A stretch of DNA of 64,000 nucleotides from Chelonoidis abingdonii (taxonomy: Eukaryota > Chordata > Testudines > Testudinidae): positions 297,051,398 to 297,115,397 of the forward strand of contig NC_133770.1 of NCBI RefSeq assembly GCF_003597395.2. The letters run 5' to 3'. Positions 63,361-64,000 of the stretch are shown one piece after another. The stretch's first letter is position 1, and every line of letters starts with the position of its first letter. The notes under the pieces are model-generated. The model did not search any database and was not told the origin of the DNA. It was given only the letters and a program-made list of their open reading frames with translations. A program made the position numbers and the translations under genes.

Positions 63361-64000
63361 AAGGCAAAATGATAAAAATGTTGTTTATGTGAGGGGAAAA
63401 CTTGTAGTATTTACTTGGCATCAGTGAGAATTGGAATGTTTTTGCAAAGTGTTTGTTGTCCTTTTTGTGGTCCGGAGTTTGCAAATCTAACATCACTCGA
63501 TCTAGTCCAATGCAGCCACTACCAAATCTGCTTCTTGGAACACAAACATTACAATGGTCGCTGGGTCTCTTGCAAGTTTTAAACAAGAGAAAAAGACACA
63601 CAATGGTCTACTGGGCTGAGCAGAGGAGTGGGAATCAGGAAAGCCTGATCTCTTTTCCCATGACATATTAATTCTAATACTTTGCACGGTTGTGACACCT
63701 GTCATTCAGGGATCTCAGAGTGTTCTTATGCCGCTCACCACTGCTTTGTCTGGTTTCATTATCCCCATGTTGCAGATGAGAAATCTGAGACTCTATGGCC
63801 AGTCTCCACAGGATAGAACTTAGTTTCTCCTACTTAATACCAATACCTATCATTGTATATCTATAGTGTAAATAGATAACAATGCAAGTGCATTATTTAC
63901 CTCTCTGAAAGCCTTGGTGACAGCGATCCTCCAATCCTTCCATTATTCCCATTGTAAGTTCAGGCCTTTGGCTTTCAGACTGCACATAATAAAATCAGCC
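63361..64000. other. Unassigned; possible MIR/L2-like stretch near 63700-63790
   Basis: TTTCATTATCCCCATGTTGC then AGATGAGAAATCTGAGAC resembles a MIR core. The remainder is not recognised. Confidence 0.4.

Noticed and set aside
1..64000. CRISPR arrays, bacterial operons, ribosome binding sites or prophage
   Set aside because: There are no regularly spaced repeats or operon structure; the SINE, CR1 and LTR content is vertebrate.

Overview
This window looks like intergenic or intronic DNA of a hidden-neck (cryptodiran) turtle. The evidence is the repeat fauna: two tRNA-derived SINEs of the tortoise Pol III type, whose tails match CR1; at least twelve CR1 LINE fragments of chelonian type; many short hAT elements with CAGGG-like ends; and solo LTRs, a Penelope-like element (PLE) and a DIRS-like element. 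I found no host protein-coding exon, tRNA, rRNA or CRISPR array that I can support. Almost all long open frames lie inside transposable elements or are chance frames in LTR or GC-rich repeats. Family names rest on recognition of sequence patterns, without any database search. Most boundaries are good to a few tens of bases; those with target-site duplications (TSDs) are exact.

Layout. 0-5.6 kb: CR1 fragments, one split by a hAT element. 7.1-10.7 kb: a minus-strand Ty3/Gypsy remnant (LTR, leader, gag, zinc knuckle, protease) broken by four later insertions, most with readable TSDs. 12.5-15 kb: CR1, a SINE and L2-like tails. 16.5-20.6 kb: two 1.1-kb direct repeats, the first split by a 1,184-bp solo LTR with a perfect 5-bp TSD. 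20.8-23.8 kb: a decayed RLE-type LINE (R2/R4-like) followed by an inverted second piece of the same family. 24.8-33.3 kb: a SINE, four hAT elements with 8-bp TSDs (one carrying a solo LTR), CR1, and an ERV1-like solo LTR. 36-38.6 kb: an exact 69-bp direct repeat, a mariner/Tigger-like element with TA target sites, and a second ERV1-like solo LTR in the opposite orientation. 39-47.1 kb: a DIRS-like element containing a PLE that itself contains an LTR. 47-57 kb: mostly unassigned, with two short hAT elements. 57.5-63.4 kb: CR1 copies and two LTRs.

The most interesting object is the PLE at 40478-44632. It has two inverted 3' arms, a single 11-bp TSD around the whole structure, and a perfectly identical 112-nt terminal inverted repeat. 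Each arm carries a hammerhead-ribozyme-like core, which fits what is known of PLE pseudo-LTRs. The genes here do not cooperate in any host pathway. The window is best read as a record of successive insertions whose order can be deduced from nesting.
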